From DATILI01 sp035476635 (lineage in GTDB: Bacteria > Pseudomonadota > Gammaproteobacteria > Burkholderiales > Burkholderiaceae_C): 17,977 nucleotides of DNA. Position 1 is the first letter of the stretch. Every line of letters begins with the position of its first letter. A model generated the notes under the pieces. That model ran no database searches, had not been told where the DNA came from, and saw nothing but the letters and a program-made list of their open reading frames with translations. Where the stretch lies: NCBI GenBank assembly GCA_035476635.1, contig DATILI010000343.1:1-17977 (forward strand), in the 5' to 3' direction. Made by a program: the position numbers and the translations under genes. Positions 14,788 to 17,977 of this stretch are shown one piece after another.

Positions 14788-15912
14788 CGACAGCTGGTAG
14801 TCGCCGCCCAAGGCGCCGACGTAGGCCAGCTCCACCTCCTCGTCGAAGCCCTTGGGCGTGACCTTGATCTCCCGGACCACCTGCAGGATGTCGCCGCACA
14901 GTTCGCGCGTGCGGCGCGAGACCAGCACTTCGCCGCCGGCGGTGTACGACTCGATGCGGCTGGTGAAGTTGACGTTGTGGCCGACCACGCCGTACTTGAG
15001 GCGCCTGGCGGACCCGATGTTGCCAACCACCACTTCGCCCGTGTTGATGCCGATGCCGGCCGAGACCCGGGCGAGGCCCGCCTCGTCGTTCAGACGATTG
15101 ACCTCCTCCATGACCTGCTGCATCTCGATCGCGCAGGCCACTGCTCTGGGCGCGTGGTTCTCCAGCGGCCTGGGCGCGCCGAACAGCACCAGCACCGCAT
15201 CGCCGATGAACTCGTCGATGGTTCCGCCGTGGCGCAGGATGACTTCGGTCATCTTGGACAGGAAGTTGTTCACCATCGCCACCACGTCCGTGGCTTCCAG
15301 CTTCGAGGAGATGTGGGTGAAGCCGCGGATGTCGGCCATCATGATGGTGATTTCACGCCGCTCGCCCCCCAGGCGCAAGCCGTCGGGCGCGTCCAGGATG
15401 GCCTCCACCACGTCGTCGGTCAGGTAGCGCCCGAACACCTGGCGGATGAAGGCATTGCGCCGCTCCACCTCCACGACCAGGGCGCGCACCTTGTCGTTGG
15501 CGCGCTTGAGCGCCAGCTGCGCGTGCACACGGGCCAGCACCACGGGGTAGTCGATTGGCTTGCTGACGTAGTCGTTGGCGCCGGTCTGCAGGGCCCCGAC
15601 GATGTCCTCGCGGGTGTCGTTGGCGCTCACCATGATGATCGGCAGCACCGTGCCGTCGTGCGTCTGGCGAAGCTTGGCCAGCACGTCGACGCCGGACATG
15701 CCCGGCATCATGATGTCCAGCAGAATCAGGTCACAGGGGTTCTTCTCCAGCCAGTCCAGCGCCAGCAGGCCATCGGCCGCCACCGCGACGACAAAACCGC
15801 TCTTGATCAGGCGGCGCGACAAGAGGTCGCGGTTGAGCTCGTTGTCGTCCACCACCAGGATCCGGCCGAGTGGTTCGTCGACCGGGCCATGGGCCTGCGA
15901 GTGTTCGGTCAT
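14770..15912 (-). CDS. Response regulator with class III adenylate/guanylate cyclase output domain
   Basis: Phosphorylation-controlled nucleotide cyclase of 380 residues. The receiver domain (17-135) has Asp22/Asp23, phosphoacceptor Asp66 in LILLDIMMP and Lys118 in VSKPID. A coiled linker leads to the FGRYL segment (160-164) and a class III cyclase domain (about 184-365). Metal-binding Asp194 (MMADIRGF) and Asp238 (FIGDAV) are present, as are the transition-state Asn315 and Arg319 (VNFTSR). At the two purine-selecting sites it has Glu234, where adenylate cyclases have Lys, and Gly308, where they have Asp or Thr. Glu at the first site is the guanylate-cyclase residue, so cGMP is the likelier product, though this is not certain. 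The start overlaps the kinase stop as ATGA, and the 3' end overlaps the cyclic-nucleotide-binding phospholipase. The longer open frame upstream to 16380 is the shadow of the kinase. Confidence 0.93.
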   Translation of the reverse strand: MTEHSQAHGPVDEPLGRILVVDDNELNRDLLSRRLIKSGFVVAVAADGLLALDWLEKNPCDLILLDIMMPGMSGVDVLAKLRQTHDGTVLPIIMVSANDTREDIVGALQTGANDYVSKPIDYPVVLARVHAQLALKRANDKVRALVVEVERRNAFIRQVFGRYLTDDVVEAILDAPDGLRLGGERREITIMMADIRGFTHISSKLEATDVVAMVNNFLSKMTEVILRHGGTIDEFIGDAVLVLFGAPRPLENHAPRAVACAIEMQQVMEEVNRLNDEAGLARVSAGIGINTGEVVVGNIGSARRLKYGVVGHNVNFTSRIESYTAGGEVLVSRRTRELCGDILQVVREIKVTPKGFDEEVELAYVGALGGDYQLSLPTAG

Positions 15913-17423
15913 TTCTCGACGCCAGCGGCCTGCACCGTTGCGATGAAACGGCTGCCAACGCCGGACTCGCTCTCGACCATGACATCGCCACCCATGGCCT
16001 GGCACAGGCGCCGGCTGATGGCCAGGCCCAGCCCGGTGCCTCCATACCTGCGCGTGGTGGCGGAGTCGGCCTGGGTGAAGGGCTGGAACAGATTCGACAT
16101 CTGCTCCGGCGTCATGCCGATGCCCGTGTCCTGGACCTCGAAGGCGACGTGTTCGCGCCCCCCCTCGGACTGCCTGCGCACACGCAAGGTGATGGTTCCA
16201 TCGCTGGTGAACTTGGCTGCATTCGAGAGCAGATTCATCAGCACCTGGCGCAGCCGCATGGCGTCGGTCCGCAACTGCACGGGATGCTCCGGCAGCTCGA
16301 TATGCAGCTGATTCCTGTTGGCCATCACCAAGGGACGCAGCGTTGCGCTCACCTGTTCGATGAGCTCGCCGACATCGCACTCTTCTTCGATCAGCTCCAC
16401 CCGTTCGGCTTCGATTTTCGAGAGGTCCAGCACATCGTTGATCAGGCCGAGAAGGTGCTTGCCGGCCCCCTTGATCTTGCCCAGGTCGCTCAGCACGGCA
16501 GGCGCCGCACCGGCTTCCTTGAGCTCCTCTTCGAGCATGTCGCTGTATCCGATCACGGCGTTCAAGGGCGTGCGCAGTTCATGGCTCATATTGGCCAGGA
16601 ACTGGGACTTGGCCGCGTTCGCCGTCTCCGCCTCTTCCTTGGCGCGCGCCAGCTGGATTGAACCTTCCTGCAGCTGGGTGATGGACTCCCGCGCCAGGCG
16701 CACCGCCGCCGTGGTCCTCTCGCGCAGCTTTTCGGCATTGCGCCCGCTCATGAGCAGATAGAGCGACGACAGGTACAGCAGCATCAACTGCGCAGCGGCC
16801 ACACCCCAAGGTACCGCGACGCGGTCAACCAGCATCTGGTAGGCGAGCATGCCCAGGTAGCAGACCGGCGCGAAGTGCGCAAAAGCCGCCGCTCGCTTGA
16901 AGCTCACGAAACTCTGGTCGGCAACCCGCAATGCCAGCAGGAAGAACAGCCAGCTGCTGTGTCCCCCCGACACATAGACGACGCCGGTCCAAAGCAGCAT
17001 GTCGAACGTAAAGAAGACCAACCCGAGGTCAACGAACTTCACGCGGCTGTAGAACCTGGACAGCAACCACCACGAGACGAGGCAGTAACTCTCCACCGTG
17101 GCGATGTACACACCGACCGCCGGCCAGTTGTCCACCGCCTTGGCGGCGTTGTGCCCCAGCAGCACCAGGATCATCAACTGGAACCCGATGGTGCGAACCT
17201 TGGGGTACACGTCGACGTTGATGTGACGCTTGCGTTCTTCGCTATACCGTTCCGCGTCTTCGGCGTTGACCAGTATCTGCTGGTTGATGGAAGCCGGCTC
17301 GGCGCGCGATGCCGGTCGAAACCCCAGCGGCGACAACCAACGAAATAGCCATGCCGATCCGCCCAAGGCTCTGTTCTGACGGTCAGTCGAGACTGGAGTC
17401 AATGACAGTTGCGGACCATGCAT
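15909..17423 (-). CDS. Membrane histidine kinase controlling the receiver-cyclase
   Basis: Inner-membrane kinase of 504 residues, expected to phosphorylate Asp66 of the overlapping receiver-cyclase. After about 70 polar residues come five or six hydrophobic segments (about 75-225) that I cannot assign to a named sensor family, then a helix (230-270), the phosphoacceptor His281 in SHELRTPLNA, an N-box NLLSNAAKFT, DTGIGM, FQPFTQAD and GGTGLGLAIS. All ATP-binding boxes are intact. The kinase core is nearly the same as the first core of the kinase at 7483-10545, including KHLLGLINDVLDLSKIEA, so they are paralogues with unrelated membrane parts. The start at 17423 is the first ATG after an in-frame stop (17448-17450) and has only a distant AAGGA. 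The promoter must lie in or beyond the DsrE remnant 24 bp upstream. Signal unknown. Confidence 0.92.
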   Translation of the reverse strand: MHGPQLSLTPVSTDRQNRALGGSAWLFRWLSPLGFRPASRAEPASINQQILVNAEDAERYSEERKRHINVDVYPKVRTIGFQLMILVLLGHNAAKAVDNWPAVGVYIATVESYCLVSWWLLSRFYSRVKFVDLGLVFFTFDMLLWTGVVYVSGGHSSWLFFLLALRVADQSFVSFKRAAAFAHFAPVCYLGMLAYQMLVDRVAVPWGVAAAQLMLLYLSSLYLLMSGRNAEKLRERTTAAVRLARESITQLQEGSIQLARAKEEAETANAAKSQFLANMSHELRTPLNAVIGYSDMLEEELKEAGAAPAVLSDLGKIKGAGKHLLGLINDVLDLSKIEAERVELIEEECDVGELIEQVSATLRPLVMANRNQLHIELPEHPVQLRTDAMRLRQVLMNLLSNAAKFTSDGTITLRVRRQSEGGREHVAFEVQDTGIGMTPEQMSNLFQPFTQADSATTRRYGGTGLGLAISRRLCQAMGGDVMVESESGVGSRFIATVQAAGVEK

Positions 17424-17447
17424 GGCGGCGATGATAGCCGGTCCTTG

Positions 17448-17630
17448 CTAGAAGCTGAGTGTTGCGGCGCCGTTCCTGATCAGTTCGTGAATGGCGCTGG
17501 CGCCGACGATGGTGACGCCTGAACTGGTCAGGAACAACGACACCTTCAGCCCGGCGGTCAAGCCGCCCAGGGCGATGGTCAGGGCGACGGACGAGAGTTC
17601 ATGCTCGATGCCCTGGGTGACGACGACCAT
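17448..17630 (-). pseudogene. Internally deleted DsrE/DsrF-family remnant
   Basis: A 60-codon frame joins two pieces that in DsrE-family proteins lie about 55-60 residues apart. The start (VVVTQG, then ALGGLTAGLKVSLFLTSSGV) is the family N-terminus; the end (TIVGASAIHELIRNGAATLSF) is its C-terminus. Normal members are about 120 residues, so the middle, with the cysteine-bearing region, is missing, and the join is near SSGV. The ATG (17628-17630) directly abuts an AraC remnant on the other strand, and no ribosome site is visible before it. It reads in the direction of the kinase gene, whose start is 24 bp past its stop. A real short protein cannot be excluded, but a deletion scar is more likely. 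Family recognition is from memory of the family pattern, not a search. Confidence 0.55.
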
Positions 17631-17736
17631 TGCCGACCGCAGCGGCTATGAGTCCGAACCGGCCCTCAACCGGGCCTTCAAGCGCCAGTTCGGACTGCCG
17701 CCCGGCGACTGGCGCAAACGCCAATTGCAGGCCTGA
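17629..17736 (+). pseudogene. C-terminal remnant of an AraC-family transcription regulator
   Basis: The last 35 codons before the TGA at 17734-17736 read IADRSGYESEPALNRAFKRQ, then FGLPPGDWRKRQLQA, the pattern of the second helix-turn-helix of AraC/XylS regulators (GYxSExAFxRAFKRxFGxxPxxWR). Everything N-terminal to this is gone: upstream codons in this frame are antisense to the DsrE remnant and do not resemble a regulator. The breakpoint is therefore at about 17628. It cannot be functional as it stands. Confidence 0.7.
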
Positions 17737-17815
17737 TCGCGCACGGCCGAAACGATGGGACAGGGCTGGAGCTACGCGGCGAGCTGGAATGCGGAGGTCA
17801 TGAAGCCTTGGCTGC
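17737..17815. other. Non-coding gap between two gene ends
   Basis: Short stretch between the AraC remnant and the stop of the partial minus-strand gene. An ATG at 17755 opens only 36 codons with no recognisable pattern. No convincing hairpin with a T-run is seen, so the region holds nothing I can name. Confidence 0.4.
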
Positions 17816-17977
17816 TCAGTTGTCGCACTTCAAATCCCCTTGAATGCGGGTCGAGCCGATGGTGAGCCAAGCATGATCGCCAGCACCTGCGAGGGTAAAG
17901 GATGGAGGCAGCGCATGGTTCTTCGGGTTGCGGAACTCAAGATCGACGCTCCTGTCCTTTCGGCTGAAATGCTTGAG
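17816..17977 (-). CDS. C-terminal end of an unidentified protein, cut by the right window edge
   Basis: On the minus strand a frame open from the window edge runs 53 codons to a TGA at 17818-17816, ending with RIQGDLKCDN. Its composition (charged start, then LPPSFTLAGAGDHAWLTIGS) looks like a folded beta-rich domain rather than random antisense, and no other frame here is better. I do not recognise the family. It may equally be another remnant, given the two broken genes next to it. Confidence 0.4.
   Translation of the reverse strand, partial: LKHFSRKDRSVDLEFRNPKNHALPPSFTLAGAGDHAWLTIGSTRIQGDLKCDN

Noticed and set aside
12913..15912. Anti-phage defence of the CBASS or Pycsar type (cyclase plus patatin or CNB effector)
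   Set aside because: The cyclase is a class III domain fused to a receiver and driven by a membrane histidine kinase; there is no CD-NTase, no ubiquitin-like accessory gene and no neighbouring defence gene. An ordinary sensory circuit fits better, although the cyclase/CNB-lipase logic is similar.
15912..16380. A longer cyclase protein starting at 16380
   Set aside because: The added residues are the out-of-frame translation of the kinase ATP-binding region. The receiver domain begins right after the ATG at 15912, which overlaps the kinase stop as ATGA.
17755..17865. Short plus-strand frame beginning at the ATG at 17755
   Set aside because: Only 36 codons, no ribosome site and no recognisable pattern; it overlaps the more protein-like minus-strand frame.

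Overview
This is a GC-rich window of about 18 kb, dense in genes. The codon bias, the FdsA-type formate dehydrogenase, the MASE2-like histidine kinase and the DsrE/AraC remnants all suggest a betaproteobacterium of the order Burkholderiales (Comamonadaceae-like). That placement is inference from gene content; no 16S or other marker is present.

Region 1 (1-4486, minus strand) is a formate dehydrogenase operon. A fused NuoE-like/NuoF-like diaphorase (FdsG+FdsB in one 600-aa chain) overlaps by ATGA the molybdenum catalytic subunit FdsA, which runs off the left edge with its last residues missing. Together they would oxidise formate to CO2 and reduce NAD+. The divergent gap at 4487-4594 carries an inverted repeat that could be an operator.

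Region 2 (4595-7272, plus strand) holds an NAD(P)+-dependent aldehyde dehydrogenase followed closely by the alpha and beta subunits of a cobalt-type nitrile hydratase. The alpha subunit has an unusual metal-claw context. No amidase or hydratase activator is visible.

Region 3 (7483-14787, plus strand) is a probable four-gene signalling/lipid run: a large membrane kinase (MASE2-like, GAF, complete kinase core, PAS, degenerate second kinase core), an overlapping single-domain response regulator, an acetyl-CoA hydrolase/transferase fused to a GNAT acetyltransferase, and an NTE-type patatin phospholipase with an N-terminal cyclic-nucleotide-binding domain.

Region 4 (17423-14770, minus strand) is a second, paralogous membrane histidine kinase that overlaps a response regulator fused to a class III nucleotide cyclase. 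The cyclase runs tail-to-tail into the phospholipase gene, with an 18-bp overlap of the coding ends. The cyclase has the catalytic residues but Glu instead of Lys at the purine-selecting position, which points towards GTP. The most interesting idea in the window is that regions 3 and 4 form one circuit: membrane signal, kinase, cyclase, cyclic nucleotide, then the neighbouring CNB-patatin phospholipase.

Region 5 (17448-17977) is a scar zone: an internally deleted DsrE-family remnant abutting the last 35 codons of an AraC-family regulator, then the C-terminal end of an unidentified minus-strand gene entering from the right edge. I see no tRNA, rRNA, CRISPR array, insertion sequence or phage gene.
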